The notes: generated from the sequence alone by a model not told the origin. Positions 1 through 5,457 are shown, numbered from the stretch's first letter. The stretch: DNA of 6,333 nucleotides from Nitriliruptoraceae bacterium (GCA_003554005.1 PWEU01000018.1:1-6333); one strand, 5' to 3'. Numbers and translations: made by a program.

Positions 1-240
1 GAGCGCTGCTCGGGTCCGCAGTTCGACGCCGAGGTGGTCGCTGCCCTGACCGCGTGCGTCCGTCGTCTGGACTGGCAGCCCACCGTGGACTTCGCCTCCG
101 AGGCGGCGCTGCACGGCGCGGAGATCCCCAACGCGCCCGTCGGTGAGCTCCGTCGCTCCCGGGGGGCGCTGCCATCGCGGCGCGAGCGTCGAGCTGACGC
201 CTCCTCCGCTCGGGGCAACGGCTCCTGGGGCACCTCGTGA
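1..240 (+). CDS. C-terminal end of an HD-GYP-type phosphohydrolase (5' partial)
   Basis: An open frame enters from the left edge (frame 1, first codon GAG) and ends at TGA 238-240, leaving 79 codons. Its first residues, ERCSGPQFDAEVVAAL, fit the closing helix of HD-GYP domains (usual form: C/S-G-x-Q-F-D-P-x-V-V-x-A-F). HD-GYP proteins hydrolyse cyclic di-GMP or related nucleotides; the catalytic HD and GYP motifs of this copy lie outside the window and cannot be judged. After the helix come about 45 residues rich in Arg, Ser and Ala, probably a disordered tail. The stop overlaps the next start as GTGA (237-240), so the two genes are probably translationally coupled. The assignment rests on one short motif, but the next gene carries a domain of the same superfamily, which supports it. 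The methionine-equivalent at 34 is only an internal GTG. Confidence 0.6.
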   Translation, partial: ERCSGPQFDAEVVAALTACVRRLDWQPTVDFASEAALHGAEIPNAPVGELRRSRGALPSRRERRADASSARGNGSWGTS

Positions 241-1454
241 ACGTCAGCGGACGCATCGTCGCCGTCGTCCTGGTCGTGGTCCTGGGCGTGGTGCTCGGGG
301 CCGCGTGGTGGTCCCTCGACGTCGATCAGCAGCTGATGCTCCACCTCGGGTTACGGGACATCATCCTGTTCGCCGCCGCGGCTGCCGTCATGGAGCTTCT
401 GCCGATCCGGCTCGCGGACGGCCGGGCGCTGCCGACCTCCCTCGCGGTGGTCGGTGCGGCCGCCCTGCTCGGGGGCTCGCCCGTGGTCGTCGCGCTGATC
501 GCCGTCACCGCCTACGTGGCGTCCTGCCTGATCGCGCGTCGACCCCCGGCCGTGCTCGAGGTGGTGCAGCGCGCCGCCGGCGGCTGGACCCTGGCCGGGG
601 TCGCCGCCATCGGCGCGGCACTGGGCCCGGCCACCTGGAGCGGCAGCCCGGAGTTCGGCGCCGCTGCCTCGCTGAACCTCGGCGCGGCCGTCGCCGTGGG
701 CCTGGCGGTGTTGGTCGGGGTCCCGACCGTTGAGACCCTGACCAGCCTCGACACCGGCTGGCGGTTCGCGTTGCGTCGGATCCGTGAGGAGATCAAGCGC
801 AACTGGCTGGTGGGGTCATCGATCGCGGCCACGGCGGCCCTCGGTGCGCTGGTCCACCCCGTGCTCGGCCTGTGGACCTTGCCCACGATGCTGTTGCCCC
901 TGGCCGCGGCGCGTGCCGGTCTGGACCGGCTGGCCCTCGGCCAGCGCGCCTACGACCAGACGATCCGGGCCATGTCGCGTCTACCCGAGCAGCTCGGGAC
1001 GGTGCTGCCGGACCATGGGGTCAGGGTCGCCGAGCTGGCGCGCGAGGTGGCGCTCGACCTCGGGCTGGACGCGACGACCGTGGCCGACACGGTCCGCGCC
1101 GGGCATCTCCATGAGCTCGGGCGGATCAAGCTCGAGCGTGAGGCCCCCGCGCCGCAGCACGAGCTCGCCAACGCGGGTGCTGACGTGCTTCGCGAGGTCG
1201 GTGAGCTGGACCGGGTCGCCGACATCCTGGCGGCGCAGGCCAACGTGCACGACGGTCCCCGCGACGGTGTCGGTCTCCCGGCCCGCATCGTCGTCGCGTG
1301 CTGCAAGCTGGACAGCTACGCCCCCGACCCGCTCGAGCCGGGGCAACGGCACGAGGCCGTCGTCCGCCTCGTCCGCGAGGTCGGGGACCTCGAGGTGGTG
1401 GCGGCGCTGACCCGCGTGCTCGACCGCACGGCCGAACGCGAGCCGGTGGGCTAG
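237..1454 (+). CDS. Multi-pass membrane protein with degenerate HD-GYP-like domain
   Basis: This 405-residue protein starts at GTG 237, overlapping the previous stop (GTGA). Only a weak GGGG lies upstream, so coupling probably supplies ribosomes. Hydrophobic stretches near residues 5-24, 41-58, 67-80, 83-100, 115-130, 146-166 and 191-225 suggest a sensor-type membrane half. Residues 235-395 follow the HD-GYP pattern: H260 with RVAELA and a GLD loop, then LHELGRIKL (291-299) where active enzymes have LHDIGK, H308-E309, a shortened segment around H338, and LPARIVVACCKLDSY (347-361), where ARI-x-x-V-x-D is usual. The HD aspartate is E293, the lysine is R296, the HH-E and GYP signatures are not recognisable, and the late metal-binding aspartate aligns with C356. 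The domain is therefore probably weak or inactive as a c-di-GMP phosphodiesterase and may sense or regulate instead. The stop lies 7 bases from the stop of the convergent downstream gene. Confidence 0.8.
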   Translation: MNVSGRIVAVVLVVVLGVVLGAAWWSLDVDQQLMLHLGLRDIILFAAAAAVMELLPIRLADGRALPTSLAVVGAAALLGGSPVVVALIAVTAYVASCLIARRPPAVLEVVQRAAGGWTLAGVAAIGAALGPATWSGSPEFGAAASLNLGAAVAVGLAVLVGVPTVETLTSLDTGWRFALRRIREEIKRNWLVGSSIAATAALGALVHPVLGLWTLPTMLLPLAAARAGLDRLALGQRAYDQTIRAMSRLPEQLGTVLPDHGVRVAELAREVALDLGLDATTVADTVRAGHLHELGRIKLEREAPAPQHELANAGADVLREVGELDRVADILAAQANVHDGPRDGVGLPARIVVACCKLDSYAPDPLEPGQRHEAVVRLVREVGDLEVVAALTRVLDRTAEREPVG

Positions 1455-1461
1455 GCGGCCT

Positions 1462-2130
1462 TCAGCCGCTGTCCCGGCGTCGCCGCAGTCCGGGCATCGG
1501 CCGTAACCCGGTCATCGGTGACCCCACCTGCGGTGGCCGCAGATCCTCGGGGGTGCGACGCAGCGCCGGTGTCGGCCGCAGGCCGCGGGTGCGCCCGGCC
1601 CGGGGTGGGGTGGTCATCAGGGCGTGGATCATGGGGATCAGCCCAACGGCCAGCACCAGGTCGCCCACCGACAGGATGGACCGCAGCCAGGGCACCGGGA
1701 TGATGTCCGCCAACCAGGGCAGGTGGGTGTCGGCGGTCAGGAGGGGGTGCTTGCCCGGTGGCACGGTGGCACCGTCGAGCCCCAGGGCGGCGATCGCGGC
1801 CGGATCGACGGGCATCGCGCGGTTGGCGGCCATCACGATCGCGTTGAGCGCGAGCCCCGCTGCGACCCACCACACGCCGGGAAGCTGACGGTTCGCGACC
1901 AGGAACGCGATCACGAGCAGTTGGCTGACCAGCAACAGCGACCACCCGGACAGGCCGGCGTCGGGCAGGAGCCCGCGACCGGCCGCGGCGTTGACACCGA
2001 ACTGGATCGCAACCCCGACGAACAGCAGCCAGCCAGCCGTGACCTCGGCGTGGGCGATGTTGCCCAGGCGTCCACCCCGCAGCAGCGACAGCAGGATCGC
2101 CACGGCGAGCACGGTGAGCGTGAAGGGCAC
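1462..2130 (-). CDS. DUF5317-family membrane protein
   Basis: This 222-residue protein starts at GTG (complement of 2128-2130) behind a perfect AGGAGG. Hydrophobic segments lie near residues 3-18, 33-48, 62-80, 86-103 and 152-172. The pattern matches what I recall of DUF5317, a family of unknown function: an early GGRLGNIAH (19-27), a conserved Asn after the third helix (N80), GLALNAIVMAANRAMPV (92-108), then LTADTHLPWLADIIPVP (131-147) before SVGDLVLAVG (154-163). The last 45 residues are cytoplasm-like and rich in Arg and Pro, with a repeated GLRP-x-P-x-LRR element (183-191 and 208-216). It lies alone on this strand, convergent with the HD-GYP-like gene and divergent from the hydratase gene across about 100 bases. 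The long ORFs on the plus strand through it are its reverse-complement shadows. The membrane nature is secure; the family name is recognition by pattern, and no biochemical role can be given. Confidence 0.8.
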   Translation of the reverse strand: MPFTLTVLAVAILLSLLRGGRLGNIAHAEVTAGWLLFVGVAIQFGVNAAAGRGLLPDAGLSGWSLLLVSQLLVIAFLVANRQLPGVWWVAAGLALNAIVMAANRAMPVDPAAIAALGLDGATVPPGKHPLLTADTHLPWLADIIPVPWLRSILSVGDLVLAVGLIPMIHALMTTPPRAGRTRGLRPTPALRRTPEDLRPPQVGSPMTGLRPMPGLRRRRDSG

Positions 2131-2135
2131 CGGCT

Positions 2136-2141
2136 CCTCCT
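2136..2141 (-). promoter_or_regulatory. Ribosome binding site fixing the DUF5317 gene start
   Basis: The minus strand reads AGGAGG here, five bases before the GTG at 2130-2128. It is the strongest Shine-Dalgarno match in the window to sit at a well-supported start, and it makes that start secure despite the non-ATG codon. Confidence 0.85.
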
Positions 2142-2196
2142 GGGTGGCCCGCGGCGTGGATGCCGTTCGAGAAGGGATGGTGCCACGTCCAGCGCC

Positions 2197-2202
2197 TATG
2201 GT
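2197..2202 (+). promoter_or_regulatory. Possible -10 box for the hydratase-sigma4-pdtaS run
   Basis: TATGGT fits the actinobacterial TAnnnT -10 form. It would start a transcript near 2209, giving a leader of about 23 bases that contains the GGGAGGGG at 2222-2229. No convincing -35 hexamer is visible 16-19 bases upstream. This is the best candidate in the 101-base divergent gap between the minus-strand membrane gene and this run, but it rests on one short motif. Confidence 0.3.
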
Positions 2203-2231
2203 GCGGTCACACCGACCGGGTGGGAGGGGCC

Positions 2232-3008
2232 GTGAGTGTGAAGGTCGACCGCGTCGCAGCGGTCACGACGGTGACGATCGATCGGGCCGAGGCGCGCAAC
2301 GCCCTGGATGCGGACACCCTCGACGGGTTGATCGCCGCCTTGCAGGCGGCCGACGCGGACCCGGAGGTCCGGGTGCTGGTCCTGACCGGCTCCGGCGAGA
2401 AGGCGTTTTGCGCGGGCGCGGACCTGCGGTCCGGTCTGACCGGGGATCCGTCGGCGCTGGACGGTCACGAGGCCAGGGGGTTGCTCCGCAAGCTGTTCGC
2501 CACCACGCAGTCGCTGAGCAAGCCCCTCATCGGTCGCGTGAACGGACATGCCCTGGCGGGTGGTCTGGGTGTGGCGCTGGCCTGCGACCTGCTGGTGGCC
2601 GTCGAGGACGCGACCTTCGGGACCCCGGAGGTCCACGTCGGCCTGTGGCCCCATGTGATCTCCGCCCTGCTGGTGCAGCACCTGGGGCCCAAGCGGGCGC
2701 TCGAGTGGATGATGACCGGACGTCGCTTCCCGGCCGCGGAGGCCGAGCAGCTCGGGCTGGTCAACCGCGTGGTGCCCCGGGAGGAGCTGGACGCGGCCGT
2801 GGCCGACCTCGCGGCGGAGCTGGTACGTGGCGCGCCGCTGGCACTGGCGCTCGGGCGCCGCAGCTACTTCGAGGCCCGTGCCATGGAGCCGCGGGCAGCG
2901 ATGGCCTACCTCCACGGCATGCTGGACCTCCAGGTGCAGACCGAGGACGCCGCGGAGGGCATCGCCGCCTTCCTGGAACGCCGAGAGCCGACCTGGCGGG
3001 GTCGCTAG
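2232..3008 (+). CDS. Enoyl-CoA hydratase/isomerase family protein
   Basis: This crotonase-fold protein probably acts in the cytosol on an acyl-CoA thioester, for example in fatty acid or branched-chain amino acid breakdown; the substrate cannot be told. I chose GTG 2232 (258 residues, typical length): GGGAGGGG at 2222-2229 precedes it and the family N-terminus VKVDRVAAVTTVTIDR begins there. An upstream ATG at 2160 would add 24 residues unlike the family. Visible motifs are the first oxyanion-hole segment FCAGADL (59-65), the second in NGHALAGGLGVALACD (104-119), FGTPEVHVGLWP (129-140) and the usual ending DAAEGIAAFLERREPTWRG. E133 matches Glu164 of rat crotonase, but the Glu144 position is Gly113, so simple hydration with both catalytic glutamates is not expected. 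Isomerase, hydrolase or lyase activities remain possible. It leads a same-strand run: the next gene starts 9 bases after its stop. Confidence 0.9.
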   Translation: MSVKVDRVAAVTTVTIDRAEARNALDADTLDGLIAALQAADADPEVRVLVLTGSGEKAFCAGADLRSGLTGDPSALDGHEARGLLRKLFATTQSLSKPLIGRVNGHALAGGLGVALACDLLVAVEDATFGTPEVHVGLWPHVISALLVQHLGPKRALEWMMTGRRFPAAEAEQLGLVNRVVPREELDAAVADLAAELVRGAPLALALGRRSYFEARAMEPRAAMAYLHGMLDLQVQTEDAAEGIAAFLERREPTWRGR

Positions 3009-3011
3009 GCT
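3006..3011 (+). promoter_or_regulatory. Possible -10 box for a leaderless sigma4-like transcript
   Basis: TAGGCT (TAnnnT form) overlaps the stop of the hydratase gene and sits exactly six bases before the ATG at 3018. That is the spacing expected if transcription begins on the start codon itself. No -35 match is visible. The ATG has only GGGG directly against it, too close for a normal Shine-Dalgarno, which makes a leaderless start worth considering. Read-through from the hydratase gene is equally possible. Confidence 0.25.
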
Positions 3012-3017
3012 CTGGGG

Positions 3018-3449
3018 ATGGACGGTGGTCAGGGCGGACGCGAACGTCACCAGGGACAGCCTGGTGATGGGCAGGGTCGTGGCCGCGGCGGGAAGCCGCG
3101 GCAGCCCCAGGGCAAGCCGAAGGGCCAGGGCCAGGCCAAAGGCAGGTCGCAGGGCCAGGGCAAGGGCCAGCACCGAGGCGGCAAGGCCGGCAAGGGTGCC
3201 CAGCCCCCCAACCCCGCCGAGGAGCTGAAGCAGCCCCTGGAGCGGGTCCTGTCCCGGCTCCCAGAGACCCAACGCCGTGTGCTGGAGCTCAGGATGGGTC
3301 TGGCCGACGGTCACCCCCACGACCTCGCCGACACCGCTCGCGCTCTCGGGCTGTCGCTGAGCGAGACCCGCGAGATCGAGAAGCGCGCCTTCGAGCACAT
3401 CCGCGAGGCGGTGCCCCTGCAGCAACTGCAGCGCTTCCTCCAGGGGTGA
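3018..3449 (+). CDS. Small protein: disordered basic tail plus orphan sigma-70 region 4-like domain
   Basis: This 143-residue protein has two parts. Residues 4-62 are low complexity, almost only Gly, Gln, Lys, Arg and Pro, with RGRGG and repeated KGQGQ/QGQGKG units, and are predicted to be disordered and basic. Residues 68-143 resemble the C-terminal region of a primary-type sigma factor: LPETQRRVLELRMGLADG (81-98) matches the L-x-x-R-x-R-x-VLxLRxGLxDG helix, and residues 102-128 follow the helix-turn-helix. The likeness continues into the tail (QLQRFL where primary sigma factors have a similar Q-x-L-x-x-F/Y-L), which argues against an ECF origin. The usual TRERIRQIE recognition helix is SETREIEK here, so promoter -35 reading is probably altered or lost. 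There is no region 2, so it cannot be a complete sigma factor. It starts 9 bases after the hydratase gene, and its stop is 2 bases before the pdtaS ATG. It may bind DNA, RNA, core polymerase or a WhiB protein; its function is unknown. Confidence 0.8.
   Translation: MDGGQGGRERHQGQPGDGQGRGRGGKPRQPQGKPKGQGQAKGRSQGQGKGQHRGGKAGKGAQPPNPAEELKQPLERVLSRLPETQRRVLELRMGLADGHPHDLADTARALGLSLSETREIEKRAFEHIREAVPLQQLQRFLQG
3121..3162 (+). repeat. Direct repeat inside the low-complexity coding region
   Basis: AGGGCCAGGGC occurs at 3121-3131 and again at 3151-3161, exactly 30 bases (ten codons) apart, within a purine-rich stretch of roughly 3027-3203 made of GGC/CAG/AAG/CGC codons. It encodes the repeated Gly-Gln-Lys units of the sigma4-like protein's tail. 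The in-frame spacing suggests expansion by slippage or duplication under coding constraint. Confidence 0.7.
3442..3446 (+). promoter_or_regulatory. Ribosome binding site deciding the pdtaS start
   Basis: AGGGG lies inside the last codons of the sigma4-like gene, with five bases to the ATG at 3452. The in-frame GTG at 3446 overlaps this motif, so it could not use it. The ATG start also gives MSSLDALAER, which lines up with the MSTLGDLLAE start I recall for the M. tuberculosis protein. Confidence 0.7.
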
Positions 3450-3451
3450 GC

Positions 3452-4912
3452 ATGTCCTCCCTGGACGCGCTGGCGGAACGACGGGCGGGCCTCCACGGCC
3501 CGGAGCTCGACGCGCTGAACGAGGTCGTGACGGAGTGGCAGATCCTCGCGGACCTGTCCTTCTCCGACCTGCTGCTCTTCGCCCGTGACGACGAGGCCGA
3601 CGCCCTGGTCGTGGTCGCGCAGATCCGGCCGTACACCGCGCCGACGATCTACCAGGAGGATCTGGTCGGCAACGTGCTCTCCCCGAGCGAGCGGCCCGCG
3701 GTGACCCGGTCCTTCGCCGAGGGGCGGATCATCCGCGACGGCGATCCCGACTGGTCCACCGGCGTGCCGGTCCGCGAGGAGGCCATCCCGGTCACCTTCG
3801 ACGGCCGCACGATCGCCGTCGTCTCCCGCGAGGCCAACCTGTCGATGGTGCGGGCGCCGTCCCAGCTGGAGTTGACCTACCTCCAGGCCGCCGACGAGCT
3901 GTCCCAGATGTTGGCCGACGGCGAGTTCCCGTTCCCCGGCCACATCAGCGAGCACGAGCTCGTCCCACGGGTCGGCGACGGTCTCATGCGACTGGACGCC
4001 GCGGGCACGGTGATCTACGCCTCACCGAACGCGATGAGCGCCTACCGCCGGTTGGGCGTCACCGGAGCGGTGATGGGGCGCAACCTCGCCGACTTGGACC
4101 TCGACCACGAGGCCTTGCTCGAGGCGCTGGCGGTCGGGGAGCCGCTGGAGTCCGAGGTGGAGTCGCGGAACAACGTGGCGATCAGGCGCCTGCTGCCGCT
4201 CACGCGCGAGCACCAGGTCCTCGGCGGTCTCCTGCTGGTCCGCGAGGTCACCGAACTCCGGAAGCACGAGCGGCTGCTGCTCTACAAGGACGCGACGATC
4301 CGTGAGATCCACCACCGGGTCAAGAACAACCTGCAGACCGTGGCGTCCCTGCTCCGCCTGCAGTCGCGACGTCTGTCCTCGCCCGAGATCCGCGAGGCCC
4401 TGTCGGAGTCGGTCCGACGGATCTCGTCGATCGCGCTGGTGCACGAGACGCTGTCCCAGGACTCCGGCCAACGGGTGGTGTTCGACAAGGTCGCCCACCG
4501 GCTGATCGACATGGTCACCACCGGCCTGACCGATCCGGACCGCCCCGTGCGCATGCGGCTGGAGGGGACCGCGGGTGAGCTTCCCGCCGAGGTGGCGACA
4601 CCCCTGGCCCTCGTGCTGTCCGAGCTGCTCCAGAACGCGGTCGAGCACGGCTTCGCCGACGGGGGCGGCGAGGTGGTCGTGCAGCTCGACCGGCGCAGCT
4701 CGGGGCTCCACCTCTCGGTCAGGGACGATGGTGTCGGGGGCCCGGAGGACTGGGACGTGGTCGCTGATGCCAACCTGGGGCTACAGATCGCGATGACGCT
4801 GGTCGAGTCCGAGCTCGGTGGCACCCTCGAGGTGGAGCGGGTCGGTCCCGAGGGCGGCACCAGGGCGATCGCGCTGCTACCCGTGCCCGTCGCGGCCCCG
4901 GGGTTCGGGTGA
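3452..4912 (+). CDS. pdtaS: PdtaS-type sensor histidine kinase
   Basis: This cytosolic two-component kinase has 486 residues. Known PdtaS autophosphorylates and passes phosphate to PdtaR, an ANTAR-domain RNA-binding antiterminator. Domains in order: a GAF-like N-terminal sensor (about 1-155), including EWQILADLSFSDLLLF (28-43); a PAS domain (about 170-268) with GDGLMRLDAAGTVIYASPNA (175-194); a HisKA_2 phosphoacceptor helix, KDATIREIHHRVKNNLQTVA (279-298), with H287/H288; and a HATPase with N395 in ELLQNAVEHGF, DDGVGG (425-430), LGLQI (442-446) and GPEGGTR (465-471). All kinase motifs look intact and no membrane segment is seen. The likeness to M. tuberculosis Rv3220c runs end to end, but this protein contains no cysteine: the positions of that protein's GAF cysteines 53 and 57 are V54 and I58. 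It follows the sigma4-like gene by 2 bases and converges on whiB1. No ANTAR regulator gene is in the window; in mycobacteria pdtaR is unlinked. Confidence 0.93.
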   Translation: MSSLDALAERRAGLHGPELDALNEVVTEWQILADLSFSDLLLFARDDEADALVVVAQIRPYTAPTIYQEDLVGNVLSPSERPAVTRSFAEGRIIRDGDPDWSTGVPVREEAIPVTFDGRTIAVVSREANLSMVRAPSQLELTYLQAADELSQMLADGEFPFPGHISEHELVPRVGDGLMRLDAAGTVIYASPNAMSAYRRLGVTGAVMGRNLADLDLDHEALLEALAVGEPLESEVESRNNVAIRRLLPLTREHQVLGGLLLVREVTELRKHERLLLYKDATIREIHHRVKNNLQTVASLLRLQSRRLSSPEIREALSESVRRISSIALVHETLSQDSGQRVVFDKVAHRLIDMVTTGLTDPDRPVRMRLEGTAGELPAEVATPLALVLSELLQNAVEHGFADGGGEVVVQLDRRSSGLHLSVRDDGVGGPEDWDVVADANLGLQIAMTLVESELGGTLEVERVGPEGGTRAIALLPVPVAAPGFG

Positions 4913-4919
4913 GGCCGCC

Positions 4920-4936
4920 GGGGCGGTGACCGCCCC
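4920..4936. terminator. First inverted repeat of the pdtaS-whiB1 terminator region
   Basis: GGGGCGG, the three-base loop TGA and CCGCCCC form a perfect 7-bp G+C stem starting eight bases after the pdtaS stop. No U-tract follows. It works in either orientation and lies between two converging genes. Confidence 0.6.
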
Positions 4937-4944
4937 TGACGGGC

Positions 4945-4972
4945 GATGCCGCCGGCATCGGCCGGCGGCATC
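4945..4972. terminator. Strong bidirectional terminator hairpin between pdtaS and whiB1
   Basis: GATGCCGCCGGC (4945-4956) and GCCGGCGGCATC (4961-4972) are perfect 12-bp complements around the four-base loop ATCG. The structure sits midway between the converging pdtaS (stop 4912) and whiB1 (stop 4993) genes, so it could end transcripts from both sides. No T-rich run is present on either side, as is common for high-G+C actinobacterial terminators. It is the strongest hairpin I found in the window. Confidence 0.8.
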
Positions 4973-4992
4973 GGACAGCGGGGGCTCGCGGG

Positions 4993-5244
4993 TCAGCTGG
5001 CCATGCGGCGACGGCGCTGACGGGCACGCTTGAGCGTGCGGCGCTCGTCCTCGGTGAGACCACCCCAGACGCCCGCGTCCTGGTTGGTGCTCAGCGCGAA
5101 CTCCAGGCACTCCTCACGGACGTCGCACGTGGCGCAGATCCGCTTGGCGGCTTCCGCCTGCTCGACGGCAGGGCCGGTCGTCCCGATGGGGAAGAACAGC
5201 TCGGGGTCCTCGTTGGTGCACGCGGCGCGGCTACGCCAATCCAT
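4993..5244 (-). CDS. whiB1: WhiB1-type iron-sulfur transcription regulator
   Basis: This is an 83-residue WhiB-family protein. WhiB1 carries a nitric-oxide-sensitive [4Fe-4S] cluster, binds region 4 of the primary sigma factor, and acts at promoters; it is essential in M. tuberculosis. All four cluster cysteines are present as C9, C37, C40 and C46 (C-x2-C-x5-C in the core), at the numbers I recall for the M. tuberculosis protein. Other shared blocks are the start MDWR, DPELFFP (13-19), the GVWGG turn (58-62), TEDERR (64-69) and a basic C-terminal tail (71-80) for DNA contact. The start is ATG (complement of 5242-5244), with AGGGAG nine bases upstream. The gene converges on pdtaS across a terminator, the same arrangement as in M. 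tuberculosis. It lies on the same strand as the lipid kinase gene but 330 bases after it, with its own probable promoter. WhiB1 rather than another WhiB paralogue is supported by sequence and position. Confidence 0.95.
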   Translation of the reverse strand: MDWRSRAACTNEDPELFFPIGTTGPAVEQAEAAKRICATCDVREECLEFALSTNQDAGVWGGLTEDERRTLKRARQRRRRMAS

Positions 5245-5269
5245 GTGGGGGCACTCCCTTCGGGACAGA

Positions 5270-5292
5270 CCACCGCTCGGCGAGCGCGGTGG
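5270..5292 (-). promoter_or_regulatory. Hairpin in the whiB1 leader just upstream of the ribosome site
   Basis: CCACC (5270-5274) pairs with GGTGG (5288-5292), and inside it GCTC (5275-5278) pairs with GAGC (5282-5285), with loop GGC and a two-base bulge (5286-5287). In the whiB1 mRNA this stem ends about nine bases before the AGGGAG ribosome site (5255-5260). It could affect translation or mRNA stability. It is a structure seen by eye, with no known family match. Confidence 0.45.
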
Positions 5293-5428
5293 AGCAGCAG
5301 CTTGGAGCAGGTGCGGTCCCGCCGGGGACCGGGTACCTCGTCGAACCGTGGTCGCGCCGGTTGATGAGATCCGACATCGCTCCGCCAGGTGCGATGCTTG
5401 TGAACAGGTTCTCGAGGTACGCAGGAGG

Positions 5429-5456
5429 ACGGTACGTGACGGCTGGCGGCTGTCAA
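5429..5456 (-). promoter_or_regulatory. Probable whiB1 promoter
   Basis: The minus strand has a perfect TTGACA -35 (5456-5451), a 16-base spacer and TACCGT as -10 (5434-5429; TAnnnT form). Transcription would begin near 5422, giving whiB1 an untranslated leader of about 178 bases, which includes the 5270-5292 hairpin. It is the best -35/-10 pair in the window. Confidence 0.6.
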
Positions 5457-5457
5457 G

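Noticed and set aside
143..733. 196-codon plus-strand ORF overlapping the HD-GYP-like membrane gene
   Set aside because: Arg/Gly/Pro-rich frame-shifted shadow; the overlapping frame has membrane helices and a recognisable domain.
1455..1469. Short inverted repeat GCGGC-CTTCA-GCCGC between the converging stops at 1454 and 1462
   Set aside because: Only 5 bp of stem with no T-run; too weak to call a terminator, though no better one exists there.
1991..3067. 358-codon plus-strand ORF over the DUF5317 gene end and the hydratase gene
   Set aside because: Arg/Gly/Pro-rich shadow frame crossing two real genes on opposite strands, with no domain.
3121..3203. CRISPR-like or tandem-repeat array
   Set aside because: The short repeats are in-frame Gly/Gln/Lys codons of the sigma4-like protein's tail, without spacers or regular units.
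2196..3425. 409-codon minus-strand ORF antisense to the hydratase and sigma4-like genes
   Set aside because: It is fully covered by two well-supported plus-strand genes, its protein is rich in Leu, Gln, Arg and Gly with no recognisable domain, and long antisense frames are expected in such G+C-rich coding DNA.
3446..3448. GTG start for pdtaS
   Set aside because: It overlaps the AGGGG ribosome site, while the ATG six bases later is well spaced and matches the family N-terminus.
4022..4711. 229-codon minus-strand ORFs inside pdtaS (also 4282-4971)
   Set aside because: Reverse-complement shadows of conserved PAS and kinase motifs on the plus strand.
5399..5414. CRP-like site TGTGA-N6-TCTCG upstream of whiB1
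   Set aside because: Only one half-site fits the CRP consensus, and it would lie downstream of the predicted transcript start.
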